Of a DNA stretch of 64,000 nt, positions 30,478-41,273 are shown one piece after another (position 1 is the first letter of the stretch; every line of letters begins with the position of its first letter). The DNA is from Eutreptiella sp. 'Long Island Sound 2002' (taxonomy: Eukaryota; Euglenozoa; Euglenophyceae; Eutreptiales; Eutreptiaceae). The notes below the pieces were generated by a model. That model had not been told where the DNA came from. It ran no database searches and saw only the letters and a program-made list of their open reading frames with translations. The translations under genes and the position numbers were made by a program. The DNA lies in the NCBI GenBank assembly GCA_964036045.1, contig OZ038397.1, forward strand, positions 25,631,342-25,695,341, given 5' to 3'.

Positions 30478-32690
30478 TTACCCTGTGTCAGTCTACTGAC
30501 CCTGTCTGTGCCCTGCAGACCCACGCCTATGGTTTCCAGCGTGAGCCAGGTGGCCGCTTATCAAGATTGCAGCCACCCAGCGAGTGTTTGCCTTGTTGAC
30601 CATGTGTTGCATGGGTACTGCCCTAATGTAATGACCTTGGTGAGCCAACGAAGAACGGTGGCTTTCTACACCAGGGGGGAATGACAAGCAAGGTGTTATG
30701 AGGCAAGGTGTGTCTTCCCTCCTTGGGGACAAGCGAGCCCACAGTTAGGACCCCTGACTGGTCCAGACCCATGGGGTTCTACCCTTCCTTACAGGGTTTA
30801 CCATACCCCTAAGTGTGCTACGTATGTCTGTATGTGTCTCACTTCCCTCCCCAGCGTGGCTCCCGGAGACCGGGCTTCGCTGACGTCGGACCGAAGGTCC
30901 TAATCAGGTACTATTACCACTCCTATGGCGCCCAATTTCTGTGCTGGTGCCTAACCTTGGGGTAAACGGCAAAAGCCCTACCTACTAAGAGGGGAGGGGT
31001 GGCCAAGTGTGCTAAGGGCATACAAAACGCCCATTTTTGCTACAGGCCAAAAGCTAACGCACTCCCCTGCCCACGAGGAAAAGCACGCGGGACAGGAGAC
31101 ACCACTACACTACACTCACTAACGCCAGCACCGGCCTTCGAAGGCAGGGTGAGCACTCATCACTTGCACTCACCTCCTGCCAGGCCTGCTGACCCTAACC
31201 CCTACACACGCTACTGGGTGCTGCTGTCGAACGTCACTCAGGCCCTAGTGGCCCTCCTGTGAAAAGGACGAGAGAACACAGCGCTCCTAAGCAGCTGTGG
31301 CCTAACAGGGGACGCCACAACGCGTTTCCCCTGCTAGGGCTTGGAGGGAAGGGGTGCTCTCGTTGCGTGCACAGCGCAGATGTCGTTGAGGTCGAACTGT
31401 CCTCGCCAGTACTGGCTGAGGCACAGTGATTTGATTTGTGATCAGCGCCCCTGTTTTGCTGGGGCAGAAAAATGGTAGCCGCCGAAGGCAGCTGCTGCGT
31501 GCACCAATCACCCTTAACCTCTCCCACCTGTACAAAAGAGGCAGATGAAGGGGCGTTTGCGACTGTGGAACCAAGCCACACTCCAAGTATTATACCCTTC
31601 TCAGTGTGACCTATAATACGCTGTTCGCAAACACGCTGCAGATGCAGCTAACCCTGTCAAGCAAGCAAGCTTTAAGAAACTCCTCGGGTTCTCTTAAAGA
31701 ACGTACCGAGGAGCCTCTGGGTAACCTAAACAAGGTTTACCGTGCGCAATTCGCGTGGCCTACCCTTTAATGCATCATGTGCACGCAGGGAAGGGAGGCT
31801 GAACCACAGACTCAACCAGGAGGTGAGCTCCTCCTGGGCTAACCTACCTTACTCACCATGCATCGTGTGAATGCCGCATTGAAACGAACACAAAACAAAC
31901 CTAAGCGTTTTAAGCAACTCAACTTGAACGCCACGGCCGCACACGAACAATTGCTTACCTGTGAAGAAGGAAACAAGGGTGAATTAGGGATACAGGTGAA
32001 GCGACACAGCGTGTGGATGCCTAGATTAGGCACATGCATCGCGAGCACAGCGCATACTCTAACCCTACGTGCGCGTTGCGCGCTCCATTCGCATCACATA
32101 CCTTTCATTCCTGCTTTCACCTGTGCAGAGCACGAGAGATGAACACCCGACCCCCCAACGAGCACAGCGTTGACAACCCTAACGTTTTGACGGAACAAGC
32201 AACACAACGCAATGCGTGAGTGTGAAGTGACACAGACATACCTGAGAGACGGGTTGTTGAACTGCTCTGTGGTGTGGGCTGATTTTGAATGCTTTACTCT
32301 GAAGTTTAAAAATATTTTGATGCAACTGTGCAAAAATTTTCTTTAAAACTTTAAAAACTACGGCTCATACCTTCTTTTCCAAAAGCCGTTTTCGCTTGCG
32401 CAACCCTTTTCTTGGCGTCCGCTTCCTTTACGCTTGTCTGCGACTTTAAGTTATGTCTAAAACTGACGATTTCCCGCGTGATTTCGTCGATTTTCAACGA
32501 TTTCACTTGCTAAATCGCAACCCCTTCCGCAAAACCGCAGGAATCACTCCCTGCTGGTTCCATTTTCTATTTTTTCCAGCTCCTGGGGGTTTGTGTCCTC
32601 CATTGGGAGTATTGCTCCGCCCTGGCCCTTGGTCAGGACGTTTACTAAAACGCTGTTTGAACGGCGATAGCCGTCCGCATTAGAGCCCTC
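30478..32690 (+). other. G1 3' noncoding region
   Basis: 2.2 kb between the chromodomain stop and the tRNA-like module. No ORF with recognisable features was found. Short open frames (for example 30999-31262 and 31858-32142) look incidental. Confidence 0.5.
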
Positions 32691-32692
32691 GA

Positions 32693-32766
32693 CTGTACCC
32701 TAGTGGACAGACACATGTGCTCTGGACAGGGAGTCCTGGGTTCAATTCCCACTGCCCCCACACTTT
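32693..32766 (+). ncRNA. tRNA-like module in G1 3' region
   Basis: An A-box-like TAGTGGACAGAC at 32701 and a B-box GGTTCAATTCC near 32739-32749 inside a T-arm-like CTGGGTTCAATTCCCA. The span and spacing are tRNA-sized, but a full cloverleaf is not convincing. A related module lies at 56591-56677. It could be a SINE-like insertion or an element-encoded RNA structure. Confidence 0.4.
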
Positions 32767-32987
32767 TTCCAAAGGTTTTGGCCGCACGCCGGCGACTTTT
32801 GAGGAATGCCCCTTCAAAGGGACATCATTCACGGTACACTACACTGTTTTTCACGGGTCCCTACAGTGTGATAGGCTTCTATGAAGTGATGAGAATGTTT
32901 TTGGTAAGTTTAATGCATTTTTTGAGGTAATTTTGGGAATATTTCAGCCTTTTTCCTTGGTCCTACTAGCTTAGCTCACTAGTACTC

Positions 32988-32995
32988 CAGGGGGG
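32988..32995 (+). promoter_or_regulatory. G1 polypurine tract
   Basis: CAGGGGGG immediately before the 3' LTR, the plus-strand primer position. Confidence 0.7.
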
Positions 32996-33707
32996 AGTAA
33001 GAAAAAGTCACTGCCATGTCTTTCTTGGAGGGCTTGATCCAGGCTAAGCCCCCTTAAAACCCTTTGTTGATGCTGAGACAAACTTAAGTGTTTTTATCTC
33101 TCTTTTGTTGCCTAAAGTACACTTTCTCAAAGTAACTAGGGTTGTGACCCTAGCCCCCCCCATGAAGTTCACCCCTACCACTCAACTGAGCGGAGGTACC
33201 TTCCTTCATGGAGGACATACCAAATTAAATCAGGCATTTCTTGCTTGTGGGCCTTGAAGGTTAAGCCTAAGTGGTCTCCCACCCCAAGACCCCTATACTC
33301 AATTGTTTCTACCACTTATTGTGGTCCTACTTTGTAACTGTTTCTGAATTCAGTTGCTTGGCCAAGTCATTTTCTGTGTGGTCCTGACATCTATGCCCCT
33401 CAGTCCTAACCAGCACCATTTCACCCAAAAGAGTGCACATGAAGTGCCTATTGCAACCTCTGAGGCTAGAGTCTGACCAATTTTCTTATAAAACCTTTTG
33501 TATTATCCATTTGTGATTGAATCTATGTTCATTTACCTGCTTTGTCTATCTGCAGCCCTTCTGTGTTACACTGGATTCCAAAACCAATCATTGATTCGAT
33601 CAATATTCAGTCCTTGCTCTACTTGCTGCTTTGGTTTGGGGTTTACATCTACAAAACCTGCAGGAATACATCAAAAGACCTAGGGCATAATTCAAGGACA
33701 TCTTTCT
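32996..33707 (+). repeat. G1 3' LTR
   Basis: About 99.3% identical by eye to 16486-17197. Differences are seen in the TTAAAT/ATAAAT region, at CTGTGTT/CTGCGTT, twice near GATTCGATCAA, and at the last base. Confidence 0.92.
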
Positions 33708-33746
33708 AATTGCGGTGCTGTGCAGGAGGGTCACGAAAACGCTTCA
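33708..33746 (+). repeat. T1 5' LTR, second part (after G1)
   Basis: Begins with the duplicated AATTG of the G1 insertion and ends CGCTTCA. Together with 16169-16485 it equals the 351-bp 3' LTR of T1. Confidence 0.8.
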
Positions 33747-33933
33747 AAACTGTTCGAACAACCCTGAACAGGGACAGCCGCAAGCCGCAGCGCATCGCAG
33801 CGCCGAGGAGCGGCGCTAACACGCGCTGGAACCAGAAGGCGCTGGGCGCAGCGCCAAGAGAGCACCGCAACGTGGCCGTCAGCCGCAGCACGCGGCCCGC
33901 AGAGAGGCAGCAAGTGCCTCCGCAGCGTCCCGG

Positions 33934-34749
33934 ATGAGCAGCAGCGACAGCAGCGGCGTCAGGACGTGGGGACCGCAACATGGCGCCTACAACCTGGACA
34001 GCATGAGCGACGCGTCAGACTGGAGTCCCAGTCCAAGGCCAAGTTCGAGCCGCAGTCCCGCGTTCGAGCAACCGAGGTATGGCCCTTCCAGCCGTCAACC
34101 GTATGGCCGTGGGAACCAGCACAGCGACAGCGTCGGCCGTCCCAAGAGCGGCAGTACCAGCCGCAATCCGGATTACCGTGACGGCCAACCAGCCGTCGAA
34201 AGAGAGCTCCTCCGCAAGCCGGACCATCGTCAAGCGGCGTGGGATCGCCAACCAGCGTCCTGGAGAACGCCGGAGCGCCAATCAGCGCACCACCGAAGAC
34301 AAGGTCCAAGCCGTGGTCACGCAGACCGTGGTCAAGCGTCAAGGGAGCGCCCAACAGCGCCCCAGAAAGCGCCGGAGTACCGACCAGTACACCAACGTGG
34401 AGGAGCGTTCGCCGGAAATCCACGCAACCCCAGTCCCAGCCGGTTAAGTTCGGAGATCGCCATCCTACCAACCGAGACGGTGGAGTTGAAGGCCTGGGCC
34501 GTGGAGATGGCAGCGTGGGCGAGGAGTGCAGCAGCGGAGATCCAGACCCTGAAGTCGGAGCAGGAGAGTCTGCAAGAGCGAGTCCGTCGCCTGGAGAAGA
34601 CGTCCAAGACGAAGTCCGCTACGGGCGAAGCGAAGAAGAAGGTGGAAGTCGCCTTCCAGACGCCGAAAAAGACCGCCACGACCAGCGGAGCGGCCCAAGA
34701 CAGTGGGACGCAAACGCCCGGCAGTGGCAGCCGTCGTTGGAGACGGTAA
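33934..34749 (+). CDS. T1 ORF, basic low-complexity N-terminus and coiled coil (hypothetical)
   Basis: 271 residues from the ATG at 33934, 187 nt after the 5' LTR of T1, ending TAA at 34747. Residues 1-165 are rich in Ser, Arg, Pro and Gln. Residues about 175-225 (ELKAWAVEMAAWARSAAAEI, then QTLKSEQESLQERVRRLEK) are a clear coiled coil. The C-terminus is Lys/Thr-rich, ending in basic residues. This layout (basic tail plus coiled coil, no enzyme) would suit an RNA-binding Gag-like or LINE ORF1-like protein, but no Gag motif or zinc knuckle is present. Function unknown. It is the only ORF of T1. Confidence 0.55.
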   Translation: MSSSDSSGVRTWGPQHGAYNLDSMSDASDWSPSPRPSSSRSPAFEQPRYGPSSRQPYGRGNQHSDSVGRPKSGSTSRNPDYRDGQPAVERELLRKPDHRQAAWDRQPASWRTPERQSAHHRRQGPSRGHADRGQASRERPTAPQKAPEYRPVHQRGGAFAGNPRNPSPSRLSSEIAILPTETVELKAWAVEMAAWARSAAAEIQTLKSEQESLQERVRRLEKTSKTKSATGEAKKKVEVAFQTPKKTATTSGAAQDSGTQTPGSGSRRWRR

Positions 34750-34782
34750 TAATTTAAATTTCCGTTTGTTGGAACGCCTGTG

Positions 34783-34880
34783 GGCAAGTCCAGTCTTGTC
34801 AGACTTGCCGTGGTGAGAGCCCAGTCTTGTCAGGCTCCACCAACCAGGTATATATGTGGGTCTTAAAACCCATGTATATA
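34783..34880 (+). promoter_or_regulatory. Three consecutive stem-loops after the T1 ORF
   Basis: Hairpin 1 (34783-34809): GGCAAGTC pairs with GACTTGCC around the loop CAGTCTTGTCA. Hairpin 2 (34817-34837): GAGCC pairs with GGCTC around the identical loop CAGTCTTGTCA, extended by GGTG/CACC outside a bulged A. Hairpin 3 (34849-34880): a 13-bp stem, TATATATGTGGGT with ACCCATGTATATA (two G-U pairs), loop CTTAAA. The same 11-nt loop on two unrelated stems suggests a presented recognition sequence in RNA. Confidence 0.6.
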
Positions 34881-35232
34881 TGGGGCAGACCAGCCCCTGG
34901 CACACGCACCCGCACTTGTACAGTATAGTGCACGGTGCCTGGGTAAGGCACGAACTGACACAGCAACGTTAATTTGATGCTGAGTTATGGTGCTGTGTGC
35001 ATGCCTGTCCTGTTGTTTGGTTTTTGAAAGCATGGAGGTTTTCGGGAAACTGAAAACTTTTTCAGGTTTTCGAAACAAACGGGGCAGGCCACCCAAGGCC
35101 TTTTTCTTTTTATTTTCCTAGAGTGGCAAAGCAGGTTTTTGCCTGAGGGTAGTATTGGTGCTCCCCACCGGACACCTAGGAAAAGGCTACCTCTGGGGTT
35201 TGTTTTTCCTCTTGGAGGATAAACAAACCTTT

Positions 35233-35243
35233 AAGAAGGGGGG
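35233..35243 (+). promoter_or_regulatory. T1 polypurine tract
   Basis: AAGAAGGGGGG immediately before the 3' LTR. T2 has AAGGAGGGGGG at the same place. Confidence 0.75.
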
Positions 35244-35594
35244 TGAAGCGGTAGCGGCAGGGTCTCCCTACCGCTACCCGCTGTGGCTCGCACGTGCGCT
35301 GAACAGCGCAATTTATGACGTAAAATGGGATTACGAAAGCGACAGAGCAATAGCTAGAATTGCCGATTTTTATATTAAAATAGCAGTTTTTATAATAAAT
35401 TTATGCTGTTGTGCCCCATTTTGTAAATATACGTGAGATTTCACTGTTTTTCCGTGTTTTCACAGGCATCATGTAGATTCGAAAGGCCTGTGGCTAACGC
35501 CTTAGAACAGTTTAAGCAACTTAAACCGACTCACGAAATGTTCGATTCTTGCAGAAATTGCGGTGCTTTGCAGGAGGGTCACGAAAACGCTTCA
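35244..35594 (+). repeat. T1 3' LTR
   Basis: 351 bp, TGAAGCGG...CGCTTCA, intact. It contains the uninterrupted GCAGAAATTGCGGTGC site that G1 used in the other LTR. Its last three bases supply a TGA stop to the GH99 frame on the minus strand. Confidence 0.85.
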
Positions 35595-36715
35595 CTTCTG
35601 CTGTCGGCGCTGCTGGAATGCCAGGGACCACTTGCGGGTCAGATCCATGTAAAACTAAGGGCTCCGAGGCTGATAATCCGAGTAGACGACACTGGGCTCG
35701 ACCCTCTTAGGCACCGCCGGCTCGATCTGCGTCCCTTCCCCCCGCTCATTCCACGATGTCACTCCAATGAAGGACACCTGCACTTTCAAGGCAGCCCTCC
35801 ACAATTGCTCGTAGTACGCCCCATCCGCCCGAGGGCGGCTGTTGCGCGTGTTCTAGGGTCGCAAGGTGGAGTCGTCATACCCCGGTCCCACGCATGGGCA
35901 AAACAGGAGCCGGTGCTCCTCTGCCGCAGCCTGCAGATGCGGCCAGTTGTAGGTGGTGCTGCCGTGACTGAACCCATCAGTGCCAAAGTACGTGTAGAAA
36001 CCATCGAAGTGTCCGGGGACAATGAGGTCTTGCACGTGCGTCCATTCCACCAATACACTCAGCACTACCGCGTCGTAGGGGGTGACCCGAGACTGGCCTC
36101 GCCGTCCGGGGCAAGGTGCTGCGTCCATTCCGCGGCGGCAGTGTGGTAGGAGTCGTACACGTAAAACACGGGCCTCCCGCCTTCGTCCACCGCGTTCCCA
36201 TCGCCGTCTACACGGAGAAGAGAGGCATGGCCCAGATCTATCGGCAACGGAGGCCGTGCTTCGGCCTTCGTAGGGCTCAATGTGGACCGCAACGCGCACT
36301 GCCGTGCCGTGGCCTCTTCCAAAAGTGCCCGATAGACGCGGTCTGTGTAGCCACCGAAGTGCTCCTGCAATTGTCCATCACCGCCCCGGCGCCCCCACCA
36401 ACTGACCACTAACACACCCACGTGCATGTTCTCCGCCTGCATCAGATGTCTGCGAATCACCTCACGGTCCAGATTTGAATACGGACCTCCTTGTGGGTAA
36501 TATGCGCTTGCCACAAAGTGTGGAGGTCTATAGGGCGTTGGCCCATCATTGCCTCCGTCCGGCTTTAAAAGGGTGTGGTTCAAATGCAGCCATTGTCCAT
36601 TTCCATTAGGAGTGCCGTACCATGTGTAGTAGAACAGATGAGTGCGGTACCGGGGCTGGAGCGCGACCAACTGACACACCGTTGCAAGTACAATCCAACG
36701 GATCCAACAATACAT
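35595..36715 (-). pseudogene. GH99-family glycoside hydrolase (endo-alpha-1,2-mannosidase-like), broken
   Basis: Likely start ATG at 36715 with a hydrophobic N-terminus (MYCWIRWIVLATVCQLVAL), a signal peptide or type II anchor as in Golgi endomannosidase. Family landmarks in order: LFYYTWYGTP, WLHLNHTLL, VLVVSWWGRRG, VAVHIEPYEGR, PVFYVYDSYH, FDGFYTYFGTDGFSHGST, PCVGPGYDDS and SWNERGEGTQIEPAVPKR (related proteins have Trp where this has Arg in NE-W-GEGTQ). GH99 enzymes cut glucosylated mannose from N-glycans. Damage: frame changes near 36,295, 36,240 and 36,085; TAG at 35853-35855 (Trp in relatives) and at 35655-35657; C-terminus cut by T1. No intron is needed to read it, so a retrocopy is possible. 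Confidence 0.85.
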
Positions 36716-37130
36716 TGTCGAAAGGAGACAGCTGTTGCGCAATACAAACAGACACTCAGAAAGAATCAGATTAGCGGTGCTTGGGATTCTAAAACGGGTG
36801 GGGGTGAGTACGCAGAATCAGGTCCTTTACTGGGAGTGTGTTTGTGTGGAGAAAGTGATGTGAACAGCGTCCAACACCCGCCAAAATGTCGCTTCATGGT
36901 TGCCCCCAATAATGAAATGGGAAGAACATTTGATCCAGAGAATCTCCAGCCCCTCCGATGCACCTTCTGAAGAGCAGATTGCCACATAGCAGATCACTTC
37001 ACCCACCCCACCCCGCCTGGTAACTTCTACCCTTGAGCACCAAAAGGATATGCTCAGAGTCTGTACAGATTATCTTCTCAAAGTGCACAGCCCATTACCA
37101 TTCAATGCTTTACATGCATTAACACTTCAT

Positions 37131-37310
37131 TGTCATAGAGGCCGCATGGAGGACGCATAGAGGGCGCATGGAGGGCACATAGAGGGCGGGCACATAGAGG
37201 GTGCATACATGGAGCATAGAGGGTGCATAGAGGGTGCATAGAGGACGCACATGGAGCGCACAGAGGACACATGGAGGGCGCACAGAGGGCGCATACAGGG
37301 CGCATAATGT
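37131..37310. repeat. Minisatellite, about 10-bp unit GCATAGAGGG / GCATGGAGGG
   Basis: Roughly 17 degenerate units. On the minus strand it gives an imperfect Cys/Ala/Pro-rich frame that I regard as incidental. Confidence 0.8.
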
Positions 37311-39477
37311 CGAGATTTCTGGCGTTGTGCTGCAGGCATCTTTGGGGTTGGTCTGCCTATGAATCCTCCATGTAACACTAAGGCAAACGAAATTGGAACG
37401 TTGCCTGATATGGCATGGCAAGCGACATCCACGGACTGATTCCCGGCGTCCAGAAAATGAAACCTGTTGGAAGCCCCGGAAGCTTGTGCCGGTCAATCTG
37501 ACTGGGAATTCTGTCAGTGACAATTTTGCATGGTATCACACTGCTGTTCCTTTCCACAATTGTAACAGGAAAATGCCTGCACCAGGGTCCGTGACACCCA
37601 TTGAACACATCTGCCATTGCCTCCTCCAGAGAATTTTCTGAATTCAGAAATATGCGTTTCGGAGATCATTTGGATGCTTCTGGTGCATGCTTTGCGAGGT
37701 GCTGCTGAATGGTAGAACCAGCTTGCCAGTGGCTGACTGTTTCAGATGCAGCCTCTAAGTCTTATTCTACCCCACTTCCTCCTCTGCATGCGCTGTCATG
37801 TCTTGTGGTACCTACTGTCCACTGTGTCAGTGGAAGGGAGAGTGTCGACAGTGCTTAGTGGGAGTGACAGTGATTGTAGCAGTGTTTGTCATGCACTCGG
37901 CATTATGGCTGCAGTAAACTCGCAACGTGCACTAGGTGTGCTGCCTGCAAAGAAACCTGTTGGCAACGCAATTGATCGTTCTGACTTCTGCACGCACAAA
38001 AGGCATGGCACAGAAGAAACATTGATGTTGTGCTTGGTTGCTGAATATTTCTTTTTTTTGGGGGGGGGCGCTGACCAAGATGAGCTGGCGTAGCCCACTC
38101 GCTTCACAGTACTCGAGATGACCTCTCGGAATCAAGGTTCAGAGCTGTCCAGTGCTACAATGATCCCAGATTGGCTGTGGTAGCGGATTTGACACGTAGT
38201 GAGGATTAGCTGAGTCTGAAACCAGGTAATGCAGTGGGAGGCTGGCACGCCCGTAGGCCTCCCAGTGTGCATGAGGCACAATGACTGTAGGCTGAAAAAG
38301 ATGTCGCAGCCATTTGACAGCGCCTGGGCACTCAACAACAGCAGGCGGGTAGTCATCAATACCACTTACTGCTACCTGACAGCAGTTGGACAGAGGTTGG
38401 TGTTAGATAAGACATTCACCACCGGTGGTTCGTCAGTTACCAGCCGCGGTTGGCCGCAAGCCACCGGCATTTGGCCGGTAACCGCCAGCCCAGAGAGCCA
38501 TCAGCGGGGACCGTCTTGCTGACCAACTCCAGTTTGTGTGCCGGCGGGCGGTCTCGTAGGTACAAGTGTACCGGGGACCAGCACGTGTTCTATTGTGGCC
38601 TTGAGGGCAGTCCTGGGATGGGATGGTGTGCACTGGTGTGACAGCCAGTCAAGCTAACTGCAGCACAACAGCGAAATTTGTTTGTTGACTTGTGCGACAG
38701 TGGTCTTGATGCAGCAACTGCCAGCCTGGATGTGGCTGCAGTATTCTAGGATCTTGGGTATATTGACCCCAAGAAGGCAAAGCTTTGCATCCCCAGGTTG
38801 TTCCCCCAGAAATTTAGCCCCAAGATGTTGCACCTGCATAGCCCAAGCCCAAACCCGACCCAGCAGCATGGCAGCCATCCACGAATGTGTTTGTGGCACG
38901 AAAATAGCTACACGTCAGACCTATTAATCACATTTCCCACAGTGCTTTGCCTTGTTATTTGTGCTACGCTTCAGCGGGCGAGATGCATGCATGGTATTAT
39001 TTCAGTAGTACAAAATATTATCATGCATGCGTGATATTATTTTGGTGCGTGATAATAAGAGGGGGGGGGGGGTATGGTTACCATTTCAGGAGGGCTGGGT
39101 ACCTTCGCACCTCAGCCAGTCACCGAGATCCAGGAAGGTCAGTCACCAACAGAGCACACAAAGGTCTGCCGGAGGTATGCCCGTTGCAACCTGCCCAACC
39201 ATGTATGCCCCTGCACCCCAATAGCCTGGGGTGCAAGGGGCACAAACGATGGGCGTTTGTCTCCGGCTATGGATGTCATTGTCGCTGAGCCTACTATCAT
39301 CGCTAAAGCGACAATGTCAGCCAGCCCACCGTCAGCCACCGCCGGTTAAGCGAATCCTGCCACCGAAACCCTTAGGCTGTCCTCAGTGGAAAAAAAAAAG
39401 GCACAAAAGAAATGTCTCGTTCCTGAAAAACAGCCCTGTCCAGGGATGCATCAGAAGGGAAAGGGCCTCACAGGTGG

Positions 39478-39660
39478 CCATAGAGGCGGTTACAAAGGCG
39501 GTTGGAGGAGGTTGTCAAAGCGGGTGGGGGCGGTTACTGTCGGTTACAAATGCCATTGAGACTGGAAATTGCCGTCAGGGGGACAGTGCCTCGGCATAGG
39601 CTGGGGGCCCTGGAGCAGGGGGGGGGGGGGGGCACCTGCCCCCCTTCCAATGCATCCCAG
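39478..39660 (+). repeat. Diverged dispersed repeat R190, copy 1
   Basis: Shares with copies 2 and 3 the order: GGCGGTTGGAGGAGGTTG, GGCGGTTACTGTCGGTTACA, ATGCCATTGA, a GGGGACAGTG-type block, GGCATAGGCTGGG, GCCCTGGA or GCCCTGCA, and a terminal G-run with CACCTGCC. Confidence 0.65.
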
Positions 39661-40767
39661 GCCCTGTCTGGTGCTCTCTGGAGGCATTTACAGTCGAAAA
39701 TACCTCCAGCAGAGGCATGCGTGTGCCAATTGTAGGTGTGCCCATTGCCAACTCCCCCCAGCGTTGGGGGAACAGGCTGCGTCACACAGTGGGAGCACTG
39801 AAGCAGGGGATGTGCCATAAAGGCCGCGGAACTGTGCCGATTGGTACTTCGGAGTTCAGGCACCGTTTTCGGAATCAATTTAAATCACTCCCCCCCCCCA
39901 CCCCCCTGTGTGGACGCGGAGTGTGCATCTGGATGCACCTGCACCTGGTCAACGGCACGGGCAACAGCCTGTCTCCGGGACGGCCGGCCCCCGGAGTGGT
40001 CAAACAGGACAAGTCATCTGTGGGCTCTGTTGACACGACCAAGACACGTTGAGACCCACAGGGGGTCAGAATGAGCAGTGGCGAGAGGCCAATAGGTGCC
40101 GCCAAAGGCAAACAACCTCGTACCGAGGCTTTTTGCCAACCCCCCCCCCCCCGTGTCCAACGAACAATACAGTCCTCAAGAAATACGGTCCGAACAGGAG
40201 TGTTTCTTGGATACGCCGTTCGGTACTCAATTAAATCGGTACCTAAACCCGGTGCTTCATTAATTGGGTTCAACAAAAATACGGTGCGAATGAAAGTGTT
40301 TGTTGGAGACGGTATTCGTTGGACACGGGCGAGGGGTTACATTGCTTGTTCTAAGCCACTGGAGAAAAGTAGAGGTGAGAGTGGGAAAGGTGTTGCTTTG
40401 CTCAAAGGCGCTGCTTCCGGCCCCGGGCGTCCCTCCCATGCTGGCGCCGGCCTGCCTTACATTCAGTAATTCTCATGACAGCGAAGTCACAAGGGAGTGA
40501 AGGGCAGGCATCAAATCGGTGGTTAGGGGTGGTTATGTACCTGAAAATGATCGCCTGCCACGCTGATGAACTAAGGGCAAACGGTGTTGCATGAAACAAT
40601 CTGTTGAAAAACAAAAGCTGCTCCAGTTGGCTTCCGCAAGACAGCTTTATCGTTGGGAGGAGCACACGGTGGTTACTCGCAGAATCAAGTTCCCCATGAA
40701 ATCTTGGCAACTTCTTGAGGATACTGATAGGAGACTATGAAAAAGGCTTTCAACAGAAAAATCAGCG

Positions 40768-40935
40768 GTTAGACAGGCGGTTGGAGGAGGTTGCCAAAGC
40801 GGTTGGGGGTGGTTACTGTCGATTACAAATGCCATTGACGCTGGCACTTGGCGTGAGGGAGACAGTGATTGGGCGTAGGCTGGGTGCCCTGCATTGGGGG
40901 GTACCCCCTCCCTTCCAATGCATCCCTCCCCCCGG
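40768..40935 (+). repeat. Diverged dispersed repeat R190, copy 2
   Basis: Same block order as copy 1; the closest match to it is around the VNTR-like GGTTGGAGGAGGTTGCC segment. Confidence 0.65.
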
Positions 40936-40977
40936 CAAGGGATGCAGTAGAAGGGAACAGACCTCAGAGGCGGCCCC

Positions 40978-41140
40978 AGAAGCGGTCAGACAGGCGGTAG
41001 GAGGCTGCAAAAGCGGTTGGGGGCGGTGAATGTCAGGTCCACATGCCATTGAAGCTGGCACTCGGGGTCAGGGACACAGTGGCTGGGCATAGGCTGGGCG
41101 CCCTGCATTGGGGGGCACCTCCCCCCTTCTCAAGCATCCT
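40978..41140 (+). repeat. Diverged dispersed repeat R190, copy 3
   Basis: Same block order, separated from copy 2 by about 40 bp. It ends in GGGGGGCACCTCCCCCC. Confidence 0.65.
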
Positions 41141-41273
41141 TCCCCCCCCCCGAAACCCTCCCCCCTCGCCGGAGTTGCAATGGACCGCGGGCCCTGCGCT
41201 CCCTCACGGGTCAGTCCGCAGCAAGTCGGGTCAAGGGGTCCTGAATCATGGCAGTCAGCAGCTGCAGCGTCGC

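Larger units (their letters stand above)
16486..33707 (+). mobile_element. G1, chromodomain Ty3/gypsy LTR retrotransposon
   Basis: 712-bp LTRs at 16486-17197 and 32996-33707, differing at about five bases, flanked by AATTG duplications (16481-16485, 33708-33712). The uninterrupted copy at 35,550-35,565 shows the empty site. Internal order: PBS, gag, protease, a DIRS-like domain, RT, RNase H, integrase, chromodomain, a 2.5-kb 3' noncoding region, PPT. pol is broken by I1 (21846-28057), and two in-frame TAG codons are present. Without I1 the element would be about 11.0 kb. G3 is a diverged relative. Confidence 0.92.
16169..35594 (+). mobile_element. T1, small LTR retroelement (split by G1)
   Basis: Two 351-bp direct repeats that begin TGAAGCGG and end CGCTTCA flank a 1,497-bp internal region (33747-35243) with one ORF. 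The 5' LTR is split by G1 (16169-16485 and 33708-33746); the 3' LTR is 35244-35594. The LTRs differ at about three positions. An 11-nt polypurine tract sits immediately before the 3' LTR, and 4-bp CTTC duplications flank the whole. No pol genes are present, so it is TRIM- or LARD-like and non-autonomous. T2 (41808-44650) is a second family member. The insertion truncated the GH99 gene at its last few codons. Confidence 0.75.
36716..41273. other. Intergenic region, no supported gene
   Basis: 4.5 kb with short open frames only. It contains a minisatellite (37131-37310), three diverged copies of a repeat of about 170-200 bp (listed separately) and several long G/C or T runs (38047-38068, 39059-39072, 39618-39632, 39891-39906, 40140-40153). 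Nothing else recognised. Confidence 0.5.
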
